Source: JAEZDP01 sp964430855
Lineage (GTDB): Bacteria; Acidobacteriota; Vicinamibacteria; Vicinamibacterales; Vicinamibacteraceae
DNA: 64,000 bases
Assembly (NCBI GenBank): GCA_964430855.1
Contig: CAYSHC010000009.1
Span: forward strand, 5,379 to 69,378
Direction of reading: 5' to 3'
The translations under genes were made by a program, and so were the position numbers. Below, in pieces: positions 1 to 7,656 of this stretch; position 1 is the stretch's first letter; each line of letters starts with the position of its first letter. Below the pieces are notes generated by a model. It was not told where the DNA came from and ran no database searches. It saw nothing but the letters and a program-made list of their open reading frames with translations.

Positions 1-97
1 CCTCCAGGCCGCGATGTCGCTGCTGCACGAGCGCTTCTGCCTCGTCAACGACGCGCCGACGACCTCTCCTGCCCCGGTGGCCGAGGCGCTCGCGTGA
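1..97 (+). CDS. C-terminal end of a probable aspartate kinase (5' truncated)
   Basis: Only the last 31 codons are inside the window; the frame runs from base 2 to the TGA at 95-97. The tail (AMSLLHERFC, then a short Pro/Ala/Thr-rich end) resembles the final helix of monofunctional aspartate kinases, which often end in a '(A/L)xxLHxxFF'-like segment. The stop overlaps the GTG start of dapB in the tetranucleotide GTGA, so it belongs to the same translationally coupled operon. Aspartate kinase supplies aspartyl phosphate at the top of the lysine/diaminopimelate pathway. The assignment rests mainly on operon position, because the visible protein is too short for a domain call. Confidence 0.5.
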   Translation, partial: LQAAMSLLHERFCLVNDAPTTSPAPVAEALA

Positions 98-789
98 TAC
101 GCGCGCTGGTCTTCGGCCACGGCCGCATGGGGCGCCTCGTCGAGCAGCATGCGGCCGCGCACGGCGTGCAGGTGGAAGGCATCGTGACGCGCCGGACCGG
201 TGCCGCCGAGTGGGAGCGCTGGTGGGCCGACCCCGTGGACGTCGCCATCGACTTTGCCACCGGCGAGGCACTCGTCGCCCACGTCGACGACCTCTGCCGC
301 GCCGCGCGCACGCTCGTCATCGGCAGCACCGGCTGGGACGCGGACGCGGCCAGGGTGCGCGAGGCCGTCCACAGGCACGGGCGCGGCGCCGTCATCGCGT
401 CGAACTTCTCGGTGGGGGCCCACGTGCTCGAGGCCGCGGCCGTCGCCGCCGCCCGGCTGCTGGCCGACGCCGACGACTACGAGGCGTTCCTGCACGAGGC
501 GCACCACTCGAAGAAGCGCGACGCCCCGTCCGGCACCGCGAAGAGCCTGCTCGCGGCGCTCGCCGCTGCCGGCTACGGCCGCCACGTGGACGTCGCCGCC
601 ACGCGTGCCGGCCACATCCCCGGGGTGCACACGCTGGGCTTCGACGGGCCTGCGGAGACCGTGTCGCTGACCCACACCGTGCGCGATCGCGCGACGTTCG
701 CGCACGGCGCCCTCCGTGCCGCCCGCTGGGTGCAGGGGCGCACCGGCGTGTTCACCATGAAGGACGTGCTCGGAATCTCCTATGCTTGA
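94..789 (+). CDS. dapB: 4-hydroxy-tetrahydrodipicolinate reductase DapB
   Basis: This cytoplasmic enzyme reduces hydroxy-tetrahydrodipicolinate with NAD(P)H in the diaminopimelate/lysine pathway. The 231-residue protein has the N-terminal dinucleotide-binding turn GHGRMG (residues 8-13), GSTG (78-81) and SNFSVG (103-108). The family signature EAHHSKKRDAPSGTA (135-149) carries the catalytic His and Lys and the substrate loop. It is slightly shorter than typical DapB (about 240-270 residues), mainly through a trimmed N-terminal domain. The GTG start overlaps the upstream stop by four bases and the 3' end overlaps dapA by eight, indicating coupled translation. The identification is secure. Confidence 0.95.
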   Translation: MIRALVFGHGRMGRLVEQHAAAHGVQVEGIVTRRTGAAEWERWWADPVDVAIDFATGEALVAHVDDLCRAARTLVIGSTGWDADAARVREAVHRHGRGAVIASNFSVGAHVLEAAAVAAARLLADADDYEAFLHEAHHSKKRDAPSGTAKSLLAALAAAGYGRHVDVAATRAGHIPGVHTLGFDGPAETVSLTHTVRDRATFAHGALRAARWVQGRTGVFTMKDVLGISYA

Positions 790-1702
790 TGCCATGGCCA
801 CGCCGCGAACCCCCTTCACCGGCTGCGGCACGGCGCTCGTGACGCCGCTTGCCGCCGACGCCTCGCTCGACGAACCTGCGATTGGCCGCCTCGCCAGACG
901 CCAGGTCGAGCAGGGCATCCACTTCGTCGTGCCCGTCGGGACCACCGGCGAGGCCCCCACGCTGTCGGCCGAAGAGCGCAAGCGTGTCATCGCGCTGGTC
1001 GTCGAGGCCGTCGAGGGCAGGGTGCCCGTGCTGGCCGGGGCAGGCGGGTACGACACCGCCGAGGTCGTCCGGGCGGTGGCGGAAGCCCGCGAGGCGGGAG
1101 CCGACGGCATCCTGTCGGTGACGCCGTACTACAGCAAGCCGACGCAGGAAGGGCTCTACAGACACTACGCGACGATCGCCGCGAGCACGCCGCTGCCGAT
1201 CATCCTCTACAACGTGCCGGGACGCACTGGCTGCAACATCGAACCTGCCACGGTCGAGCGCCTTGCGGAGATCCCCAACATCATCGGCATCAAGGAAGCG
1301 TCGGGCAACGTGTTCCAGATCGCCGAGGTGCGCCGGCGCGTGCCCCGTCCCTTCCTGGTGCTGAGCGGCGACGACACGCTGACGCTGCCGGTGATGGCGC
1401 TCGGCGGCGACGGCGTCATCTCGGTGGCCGGCAACGAGGTGCCGCGCGAGATGTCGCAGCTGGTCGAGCACTGCGAGCGGAACGACTTCGCCGCCGCGCG
1501 CACGCTGCACGAGCGGCTGCTGCCGCTGCTCCAGGCGAACTTCTTCGAATCCAACCCGATCCCGGTGAAGGCCGCGATGGGCCTGATGGGCCTGCTGTCG
1601 CCGGTCTATCGCCTCCCGATGGTGCCGCCCTCCGACGCGACGCTCGCGCGGCTCGAGGAGGTGCTCCGTGCGCTCGGGCTTGCCGACAGGGCACACGCGT
1701 GA
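782..1702 (+). CDS. dapA: 4-hydroxy-tetrahydrodipicolinate synthase DapA
   Basis: DapA condenses pyruvate with aspartate semialdehyde and commits carbon to lysine and meso-diaminopimelate. Visible family features are GTTGE (53-57, pyruvate carboxylate loop), YNVPGRTG (143-150, catalytic Tyr) and GIKEASGN with the Schiff-base lysine at 171. Length (306 aa) is slightly above the usual 290-300 because of an N-terminal MLDA extension. A second ATG at 794 would give a canonical start. The first ATG overlaps dapB by 8 bp. The downstream dapD start overlaps the DapA stop in a GTGA, as at the lysC/dapB junction. Confidence 0.96.
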   Translation: MLDAMATPRTPFTGCGTALVTPLAADASLDEPAIGRLARRQVEQGIHFVVPVGTTGEAPTLSAEERKRVIALVVEAVEGRVPVLAGAGGYDTAEVVRAVAEAREAGADGILSVTPYYSKPTQEGLYRHYATIAASTPLPIILYNVPGRTGCNIEPATVERLAEIPNIIGIKEASGNVFQIAEVRRRVPRPFLVLSGDDTLTLPVMALGGDGVISVAGNEVPREMSQLVEHCERNDFAAARTLHERLLPLLQANFFESNPIPVKAAMGLMGLLSPVYRLPMVPPSDATLARLEEVLRALGLADRAHA

Positions 1703-2562
1703 CGACCAACGTGAATCCCCAGACGCTCAAGGACGACATCGAACGACTTTCCGCGGCGGGTGCCGACGTCGATCGCGCGGAGGCCCGGGCGGCGTTTGCC
1801 GCGCTGCGCGCCGCGCTGTCGGCGGGCACCGTCCGCTCGGCCGAGCCCGACCCGTCGACACCGACGGGCTGGCGCGTGAACCGCTGGGTCAAGCAGGGCA
1901 TCCTGCTCGGCTTCCGGGTGGGCGACCTGACCGACGTCTCGGCCGACCACGGCCGCTGGCCCTTCTTCGACAAGGACACGCTGCCCCTCAAGCCCCTGAC
2001 GCTCGAGCACAACGTCCGCGTCGTCATCGGCGGATCGACGATCCGCGACGGCGCGTACCTGGCCCCAGGCGTCATCTGCATGCCGCCGATGTACGTCAAC
2101 ATCGGCGCCTACGTCGGCGCCGGGACGCTCATCGACTCGCACGCGCTCGTCGGCTCCTGCGCGCAGATCGGCGAGCGCGTCCACGTGAGCGCCGCCGCGC
2201 AGATTGGCGGCGTCATCGAGCCCGTCGGCGCGCTGCCCGTCGTCATCGAGGACGATGTCCTGGTGGGCGGCAACACCGGCATCTACGAGGGGGCCATCGT
2301 GAAGGCGCGCGCGGTGATCGCGGCCGGTACGGTCCTCACCGGCTCCACGCCCGTCTACGACCTGCCCAACGGCCGCATCATCACGCCGCAGGAGGATGGG
2401 CCTCTCGTGATTCCCGAGGGCGCGGTGGTCGTACCTGGCGCGCGTGCCGTGACGTCGGGGCAGGGGGCCGACTGGGGGCTGTCGCTCGCGACGCCGGTGA
2501 TCGTGAAGTACCGCGACAGCCGCACGGATACGCGCACCGAGCTCGAGCGATGGATCCGCTAG
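1699..2562 (+). CDS. dapD: 2,3,4,5-tetrahydropyridine-2,6-dicarboxylate N-succinyltransferase DapD
   Basis: DapD transfers succinyl from succinyl-CoA to tetrahydrodipicolinate, so this operon uses the succinylase branch. The 287-residue protein has the helical N-terminal domain ending in NRWVKQGILLGFR. It is followed by hexapeptide repeats of the left-handed beta helix (residues about 100-230: GGSTIRDGAYLAPGV, IGAYVGAGTLIDSHALVGSC, IGGVIEPVGALPVVIEDDVL). The GTG start overlaps the dapA stop by four bases. The 3' end overlaps the next gene by 13 bp. Length and repeat order match DapD, with no sign of damage. Confidence 0.95.
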   Translation: MTTNVNPQTLKDDIERLSAAGADVDRAEARAAFAALRAALSAGTVRSAEPDPSTPTGWRVNRWVKQGILLGFRVGDLTDVSADHGRWPFFDKDTLPLKPLTLEHNVRVVIGGSTIRDGAYLAPGVICMPPMYVNIGAYVGAGTLIDSHALVGSCAQIGERVHVSAAAQIGGVIEPVGALPVVIEDDVLVGGNTGIYEGAIVKARAVIAAGTVLTGSTPVYDLPNGRIITPQEDGPLVIPEGAVVVPGARAVTSGQGADWGLSLATPVIVKYRDSRTDTRTELERWIR

Positions 2563-3554
2563 ACGTCGTCGCGCTCACGCGACGGCTGGTGGACATCGAC
2601 TCGACCACCGGCAGCGAAGCCGCGGTCTGCGCCGAGATGGCCGGGGTGCTTGAGGCGCGTGGCTGGCACGTGACGCGGCAGGCGGTGACGGGCGAGCGGA
2701 CCAACCTGCTCGCCTCGGCCACCGGGGAAGAGCCCGAACTCGTCTTCTCCACCCATCTCGACTGCGTGCCTCCGTTCATCCCGTCGCGCCTCGAGGGCGA
2801 CGTGCTGTACGGACGCGGCGCGTGCGACGCCAAGGGCATCGCGGTGTCGCAGCTGGCGGCGGCCGAGGCACTGCGTGCGGGCGGCGACCGGCGTGTGGGG
2901 CTGCTCTTCGTCGTGGGTGAGGAGCGTGGCAGTGACGGCGCGGCGCGCGCCAACGCGCTGGCCACCGGGCGCTGCCGATTCCTGGTCAACGGCGAGCCCA
3001 CCGAGGGCAGGCTGGCCCTCGGCCATCGGGGCGCCTACCGTGTGCGGCTCCGCGCGACAGGACGCGCGGCGCACTCGGCCTACCCGGAACTCGGCGAGTC
3101 GGCCATCGAGAAGCTGCTCGAGGCGCTCGAGCGGTTGCGGGCCATGGAGTGGCCCGAGGATCCCGTCCTTGGACGGACGACCTGCAACATCGGGCTGATC
3201 GAGGGCGGCATCGCCCCCAATGTCATCCCGCCGTCGGCAATGGCCGACCTGCTCATCCGCCTCGTTACGCCCGTGGAGCAGGTCCGCGCGCAGCTGGCGA
3301 CACTCGAGCCGCTCGTCGCCGTCGAGGACGTCTACCACGTGGACGCCCTCCACATGCAGGGGCTGCCGGGCTTCGAGACGGCCGTCATGGGGTACACGAC
3401 CGACGCGCCGCTGCTCGACCGGTGGGGGACGCGGCTGATGTACGGCCCCGGGTCGATCCACGTCGCCCACACCGACCACGAGCACGTGGAGATCGCCGCG
3501 CTGCACCGCGCGGTGGACGACTATCAGCGCATCGCCCGCGACCTGCTTCGGTAG
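2550..3554 (+). CDS. dapE: M20 metallopeptidase, probable succinyl-diaminopimelate desuccinylase (DapE-like)
   Basis: This is a zinc amidohydrolase of the M20/ArgE/DapE family, placed last in the dap operon, where desuccinylation of N-succinyl-LL-DAP is expected. Visible metal and catalytic features are STHLD (His69, Asp71), GRGACDAKG (Asp93), VVGEERGSDG (Glu124/125) and the late VAHTDHEHVEI histidine. At 334 residues it is shorter than classical DapE (about 375), so an ArgE- or LysK-type deacylase cannot be excluded from sequence alone. I chose the ATG overlapping the dapD 3' end, because upstream codons in this frame are antisense-like shadow. The stop TAG is the first triplet of a hairpin repeat. 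Confidence 0.8.
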   Translation: MDPLDVVALTRRLVDIDSTTGSEAAVCAEMAGVLEARGWHVTRQAVTGERTNLLASATGEEPELVFSTHLDCVPPFIPSRLEGDVLYGRGACDAKGIAVSQLAAAEALRAGGDRRVGLLFVVGEERGSDGAARANALATGRCRFLVNGEPTEGRLALGHRGAYRVRLRATGRAAHSAYPELGESAIEKLLEALERLRAMEWPEDPVLGRTTCNIGLIEGGIAPNVIPPSAMADLLIRLVTPVEQVRAQLATLEPLVAVEDVYHVDALHMQGLPGFETAVMGYTTDAPLLDRWGTRLMYGPGSIHVAHTDHEHVEIAALHRAVDDYQRIARDLLR

Positions 3555-3591
3555 GGACGGCTCTCCGAGCCGTCCTCCGGGCCGTCCTCCC
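3550..3591. repeat. TAG-hairpin repeat, copy 1; likely bidirectional terminator
   Basis: Immediately after the dapE stop TAG (3552-3554) lies a perfect 9-bp stem, GGACGGCTC and GAGCCGTCC, with loop TCC (3555-3575). A second partial arm, TCCGGGCCGTCC, follows. The element sits between convergent genes, so it could end transcription from both sides, but no T-tract follows. The same unit recurs near 27286, 30213 and 38520, each time with its TAG used as a stop codon. Confidence 0.75.
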
Positions 3592-4263
3592 TCAGAGCTC
3601 CTTGATCCGGATGTTGCGGAACTCGATGTAGTCGTTGTGCCCGAGGAAGCCGATGTGCCCGGTCTTGTTCTTCAGCCCGGGATGCTCCTCGAGGATCTTC
3701 GGGTCGGTGACCGTCGAGACGTCGAAGTCCAGGATGGTCTGGCCGTTGAGCACGACGGTGATCCGCGACCCGTTGGCCGTCACCTCCTGCACGTTCCACT
3801 CGCCGGCGGGCTTCATCGCGCCCTTCTTCGCCGGCGCCACCAGGTAGATGCTGCCGTGGTACTGCGCGTCCTTCAGCGTGCCCCACTTGCCCGACAGCGC
3901 GGCCTGCTCGTCCAGGATCTGCAGCTCCATGCCGTTGTAGGCCGCGTTGCCCTCGAGGGGCGCCCGGATGCCGAGGCCGTTGTTGGATCCGCCGGGCGGC
4001 ATCCTGAACTCGAACCGCAGGACGAAGTTGTCGTACTGCTTCTCGGTCATGAGCTTGCCGCCGCCGCCCTCGGCGCAGTAGATCATGCCGTCCTTCACGC
4101 CGTAGCCTTCGCCGCGCTGGCCGACGACGACCCAGCCGTCGAGGGTCTTGCCGTCGAACAGCGAGACGAAGCCGTCCTCGACCTTCGTCTGTGCGGCGGA
4201 AGGAGCCGGAATGAGTGCGACGGTCATCGCCGCCGCCAGGAGGGTGCTCATCGTCGTGCGCAT
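3592..4263 (-). CDS. Secreted DUF1080 (3-keto-disaccharide hydrolase family) protein
   Basis: The 223-residue protein has an N-terminal signal peptide (cleavage near PAPSAAQ, residue 25) followed by one DUF1080/PF06439 jelly-roll domain. Family hallmarks are FVSLFDGKTLDGW, the FVLRFEFRMPPGGSNNGLGI strand pair, MELQILDE, GEWN and the final HIGFLGHNDYIEFRNIRIKEL. Members studied elsewhere act on 3-keto-glycosides, and the fold resembles LamG/GH16-like modules. The substrate here is unknown. GGAG lies about 10 nt before the chosen ATG; a second ATG four codons in is possible. It is transcribed alone, convergent with dapE. Confidence 0.88.
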   Translation of the reverse strand: MRTTMSTLLAAAMTVALIPAPSAAQTKVEDGFVSLFDGKTLDGWVVVGQRGEGYGVKDGMIYCAEGGGGKLMTEKQYDNFVLRFEFRMPPGGSNNGLGIRAPLEGNAAYNGMELQILDEQAALSGKWGTLKDAQYHGSIYLVAPAKKGAMKPAGEWNVQEVTANGSRITVVLNGQTILDFDVSTVTDPKILEEHPGLKNKTGHIGFLGHNDYIEFRNIRIKEL

Positions 4264-4281
4264 GTGTGGTGATCTCCGTCG

Positions 4282-4334
4282 GACGGCCCGGAGGTCCGTC
4301 CCTGCCGATGGATGTGCCGGGGGCCGTCCCTACC
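4282..4334. repeat. Degenerate TAG-hairpin repeat copy
   Basis: Partial arms (ACGGCCCGGAGGTCCGTCCCT, split by mismatches, and GGGGGCCGTCCCTACC) recall the TAG-hairpin family. The unit starts two bases after the stop codon of the downstream-reading NamZ-like gene and lies upstream of the DUF1080 gene. The stem is imperfect, so this copy looks decayed. Confidence 0.5.
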
Positions 4335-5522
4335 TCAATACAGCAGAAACGGTCGCCGCGTTTCGTCGAATGCCTCGACGCCGTCGGTGATGATGGCACG
4401 AAGCGCGGCCAGGCCGGCGCCGGCGTCGACGGCCTCGCGCAGCGCGGGCGAGCCGGCCAAGATGTCGATGGGCTCCTTCGTGTGCTCGTACTCGTACGGC
4501 GGGGGCCGCCACGGCAGCGTCCGCCCGGGCAGCATGTCGCGGAAGGCGGCCAGCAGCGCCGCGGCCGCGTCCACCGAGCGGAACGTCTCCCGGTCGGTCA
4601 CGTGCAGCTGGCACCCGCCGCACGTGACGCCGGCGTGCTTCTGGAACGTCGGCTCGAAGTACGCGGGCCTGAAGTGCACCCCGGGCAGTCCCTCGGCCTG
4701 CAGCCGCGCCGCGAAGGCCTCGGCGTCGATGCCCGGCGCGCCCACCAGCTCGAACGGGCGCGTGGTGCCGCGGCCCTCGGAGAGCAGCGTGCCCTCGAAC
4801 AGCACCATGCCGGGGTAGACCACGGCGGTGTCCACCGTGGGCATGTTCGGCGAGGGCATCACCCACGGCAGGCCCGTGTCCTCCCACCACATGTCGCGGT
4901 GCCAGCCGTCCATCGGCTGCACGTCGAGCGTCGCGCCGATGCCGAAGGCGTCGTTGAAGAGCCGCGCCAGCTCCCCGATGGTCATGCCGTGGCGGAGCGG
5001 GATGGGGTACAGGCCGACGAACGACTCGTACCCGGGGCGGAGCATGGGGCCTTCCATGACCGCGCCGCCTATCGGGTTGGGCCTGTCGCACACGATCACC
5101 GGCAGCCCGACACGCGCGGCCGCCCGGAGGCAGTTGGCCATCGCGTAGACGAACGGGTAGACGCGCGTGCCGACGTCCTGGAGGTCGATCACCAGCAGGT
5201 CGAGGCCGTCGAGCATGGCGTCGGTCGGCTCGCGGACCTCGCTGTAGAGCGAGTACACGGGGATGCGCCGCCGGGCGTCGTCGCCGTGCGGCGTCTCGAT
5301 CATGTTGTCCTGAAGAGTCGCGTGGAAGCCGTGCTGCGGCCCGAAGAGCGCCGCCAGCGTCACGCCCGGCGCCTGCCAGAGCAGGTCGGCCGTGTGCGTG
5401 AAGCCGGCGTCGACCGACGACGGGTTGGCGACCAGCCCGACGCGCAGGCCGTCGAGGCGGCCCGACGCGACGAGCGAGGTGATCCCGGGCACGACCCGGG
5501 GCGACGACGCGGAAGCGGTCAC
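4335..5522 (-). CDS. namZ: DUF1343 protein, probable exo-beta-N-acetylmuramidase NamZ
   Basis: DUF1343 proteins of the NamZ type release MurNAc from the non-reducing end of peptidoglycan fragments. Visible family segments are GLRVGLVANPSSVD near residue 27, LFGPQHGFHATLQDN, PVYSLYSE, LLVIDLQDVGTRVYPFVYAM, CDRPNPIGG and LFEGTLLSEGRGTTRPFELVG. Length (395 aa) fits. No convincing signal peptide is visible from the GTG start, although characterised NamZ proteins are usually exported, so a missed upstream start or cytoplasmic recycling are both possible. It lies just downstream of ilvE on the same strand with a 4-base gap, giving a probable two-gene transcript. Confidence 0.85.
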   Translation of the reverse strand: MTASASSPRVVPGITSLVASGRLDGLRVGLVANPSSVDAGFTHTADLLWQAPGVTLAALFGPQHGFHATLQDNMIETPHGDDARRRIPVYSLYSEVREPTDAMLDGLDLLVIDLQDVGTRVYPFVYAMANCLRAAARVGLPVIVCDRPNPIGGAVMEGPMLRPGYESFVGLYPIPLRHGMTIGELARLFNDAFGIGATLDVQPMDGWHRDMWWEDTGLPWVMPSPNMPTVDTAVVYPGMVLFEGTLLSEGRGTTRPFELVGAPGIDAEAFAARLQAEGLPGVHFRPAYFEPTFQKHAGVTCGGCQLHVTDRETFRSVDAAAALLAAFRDMLPGRTLPWRPPPYEYEHTKEPIDILAGSPALREAVDAGAGLAALRAIITDGVEAFDETRRPFLLY

Positions 5523-5526
5523 GGCG

Positions 5527-6609
5527 TCAGACGATGGTCAGCCAGCCGCGCGTATCGGGGTCCTCTCCGTACTGCAGCCGCGTGATCGCGTCGTAGAGGC
5601 GCTGGGCGAGCGGGCCCGGGACGCCGCCGTTGATCGACAGCTCGCGGTCGCCATCCACGAGCGTCCCCACCGCCTGGATGACGGCCGCCGTGCCCGACCC
5701 GAAGACCTCCTTCAGGTCACCGGCCGCGTGCGCCGCCACCACCTCGTCGATCGACACCTGCCGCTCGCTGGCCCTGAGGCCCCACTCGTGCGCCAGCGTC
5801 AGCACGACCTCCCGCGTGACGCCGGCCAGGATGCTGCCGCCGAGCGGCGGCGTGACGAGCTCGTCGCCGATCAGCAGGAACAGGTTCATCGTCCCGACTT
5901 CCTCGAGCCAGCGATGCTCGATGGCGTCGAGCCACAGCACCTGGTCGCAGCCCTTCGCGCGAGCCTGCTCGGCCACCTGGAGACTGGCCACGTAGTTGGC
6001 CGCGGCCTTGGTGTTGCCGATGCCGCCCTTGACGGCGCGCACGCGCTCCCGCTCGACCCAGATGCGCACGGGCTTCATGCCGCCCGTGTAGTACGCGCCG
6101 ACGGGGGAGTTGATGACGAAGAACGTGTACTGCTCGGCCGCGCGCACCCCGAGGAAGGGCTCGCTGGCGACGATGGTCGGCCTGATGTAGAGCGCGGTCC
6201 CCCTGCGGGTCGGCACCCAGTCGCGGTCGACGGCGATGAGCTCGGTGACGCCCTGCGCGAAGAGCGCTTCGTCAACGGGCGGGATCGAGAGCCGAACCGC
6301 GCCGGCGGCCATCCGCGCGGCGTGGCGATCGAGACGGAACACCCCGATGCGGCCGTCCGCGAGGCGGTAGGCCTTCAGGCCCTCGAACATGGCCTGGCCG
6401 TAGTGCAGGCCCGCGGCCGCGGGCTCGAGTGCCAGGGGACCATACGGGACGATGCGCGGCGAATGCCACCCCTGGCCCTTGCTGTAGTCGATGAGCAGCA
6501 TGTGGTCGGCGAAGTGCTTGCCGAAGCCGAGCTGATCCTCCGCAGGGCGCGGACGTGGCGTGGTGGTGCGGGTGACAGGAATGGTGGGCGTGGATGTAGC
6601 GACGGTCAT
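5527..6609 (-). CDS. ilvE: Branched-chain amino acid aminotransferase IlvE
   Basis: This PLP enzyme of fold class IV interconverts Leu, Ile and Val with their 2-oxo acids in the cytoplasm. Family features are GLHYGQAMFEGLKAYRL, FRLDRHAARM, the lysine-containing KGGIGNTKAAANY and the phosphate-binding GSGTAAVIQAVG. The 360-residue size matches the eukaryote-like BCAT subfamily. I chose ATG at 6609, and an in-frame GTG at 6627 is an alternative. A TACAAT -10-like box lies about 55 nt upstream, at the end of the upstream gene. The gene is probably co-transcribed with the NamZ-like gene. Confidence 0.93.
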   Translation of the reverse strand: MTVATSTPTIPVTRTTTPRPRPAEDQLGFGKHFADHMLLIDYSKGQGWHSPRIVPYGPLALEPAAAGLHYGQAMFEGLKAYRLADGRIGVFRLDRHAARMAAGAVRLSIPPVDEALFAQGVTELIAVDRDWVPTRRGTALYIRPTIVASEPFLGVRAAEQYTFFVINSPVGAYYTGGMKPVRIWVERERVRAVKGGIGNTKAAANYVASLQVAEQARAKGCDQVLWLDAIEHRWLEEVGTMNLFLLIGDELVTPPLGGSILAGVTREVVLTLAHEWGLRASERQVSIDEVVAAHAAGDLKEVFGSGTAAVIQAVGTLVDGDRELSINGGVPGPLAQRLYDAITRLQYGEDPDTRGWLTIV

Positions 6610-6663
6610 GGCCTGCAGACGCTCCACAGGGCCGGAGGAACAAGAGACGGGCCCCGTTGGCAG

Positions 6664-6669
6664 ATTGTA
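6664..6669 (-). promoter_or_regulatory. Putative -10 box (TACAAT) for ilvE
   Basis: TACAAT on the minus strand is a close match to the sigma-70 -10 consensus in otherwise GC-rich sequence. It ends just before the stop codon of the pseudouridine synthase gene, giving ilvE a leader of roughly 45 nt. No strong -35 was identified. Confidence 0.45.
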
Positions 6670-7656
6670 TCAGCGGGACGCCGGGGCGGCGGTCCAGCCG
6701 ATCTCCGCCGCGAGGCCCTGGAGCGGTTCCGGCAGCGGCGCCTCGGCCTCGATCGGCTCGCCCGTGACGGGATGCGGCAGCGCGAGCCGCCAGGCGTGCA
6801 GCGCCTGGCGACCGAGTGTCAGGATGGCCTCGCGCACCTGGTCGGACAGCGTCGGCGGGAGCGTGTCGGGCCCGTAGACCGGATCGCCGACGATCGGCCA
6901 GCCCGAGGCCTGGAGGTGCACACGGATCTGATGGAGGCGTCCCGTCATGAGGTCGCACGCGACGACTGCCAGGCCTTCCGTGGCGCCGCGTCCGCGCGCG
7001 AGCACCTCGAAGCGGGTCTCGCTCGGCAGCCCGCCGGCACGCGCCACGCCCATGCGAGGCGGCGCGTCGCCCACCCGCTCGAGCGGCAGGGCGATCACGC
7101 CTTCCCCGGGCGGGTCACCGGCGACGATGGCGAGATAGCGCTTGCGGGCCTGGCGGCTCCGCAGCAGGCGGACGGTCCGTGCGTGGACGGCACGCGACTT
7201 GGCGACGACGATGAGCCCCGACGTGTCGCGGTCGAGCCGGTGCACGAGGCCAGGACGCGCATCGGTGCCCCAGCTGCGGGCGTGCCACAACAGCGCGTTG
7301 AACAGCGTGCCTGTCCTGTGGCGTCCCGTCGGGTGGGCGACCATCCCCGCGGGCTTCGACACGACGAGGAGGTGGGCATCCTCGTAGACGACCCCGATCG
7401 GCAGGTCTTCCGGCTCATGCCTGGCGGTCGTCCGTCGCCAGGGCAGCGTGACCTCCACGACGTCCCCTGCGTGAAGCGGTCGTGCCGCCCGGCGCGTGAC
7501 GCGTCCGTTGATGCTGACGTTGCCTTCGGCGATCCACCGCTGGATGCGCGTCCGTGTCACGCGGCGGACGTTCGCCAGCAGCCGCACGAGCGTGAGGTCG
7601 AGCCGGACGCCCTCGTCGGTGCGGTCGGCCACGATCGTGCGGGTCGCCTGCGTCAT
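6670..7656 (-). CDS. RluA/RluD family 23S rRNA pseudouridine synthase
   Basis: The 328-residue protein has an N-terminal S4 RNA-binding domain (about residues 12-75, TRTRIQRWIAEGNVSINGR) followed by a PseudoU_synth_2 domain. It carries the catalytic Asp motif HRLDRDTSGLIVVAKS and the later GRLHQIRVHLQASGWPIVGD. Enzymes of this family isomerise uridines in 23S rRNA, RluD being the best known. The specific target cannot be read from sequence. The ATG overlaps the stop of the PAP2 gene by four bases (ATGA), so translation of the two is coupled. Long upstream in-frame codons are shadow of the PAP2 gene. Confidence 0.9.
   Translation of the reverse strand: MTQATRTIVADRTDEGVRLDLTLVRLLANVRRVTRTRIQRWIAEGNVSINGRVTRRAARPLHAGDVVEVTLPWRRTTARHEPEDLPIGVVYEDAHLLVVSKPAGMVAHPTGRHRTGTLFNALLWHARSWGTDARPGLVHRLDRDTSGLIVVAKSRAVHARTVRLLRSRQARKRYLAIVAGDPPGEGVIALPLERVGDAPPRMGVARAGGLPSETRFEVLARGRGATEGLAVVACDLMTGRLHQIRVHLQASGWPIVGDPVYGPDTLPPTLSDQVREAILTLGRQALHAWRLALPHPVTGEPIEAEAPLPEPLQGLAAEIGWTAAPASR

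Noticed and set aside
4336..4399. Upstream extension of the DUF1080 gene through the NamZ-side intergenic region
   Set aside because: A minus-strand frame reaches 4399, but in another frame than DUF1080; the DUF1080 frame with signal peptide starts cleanly at 4263.
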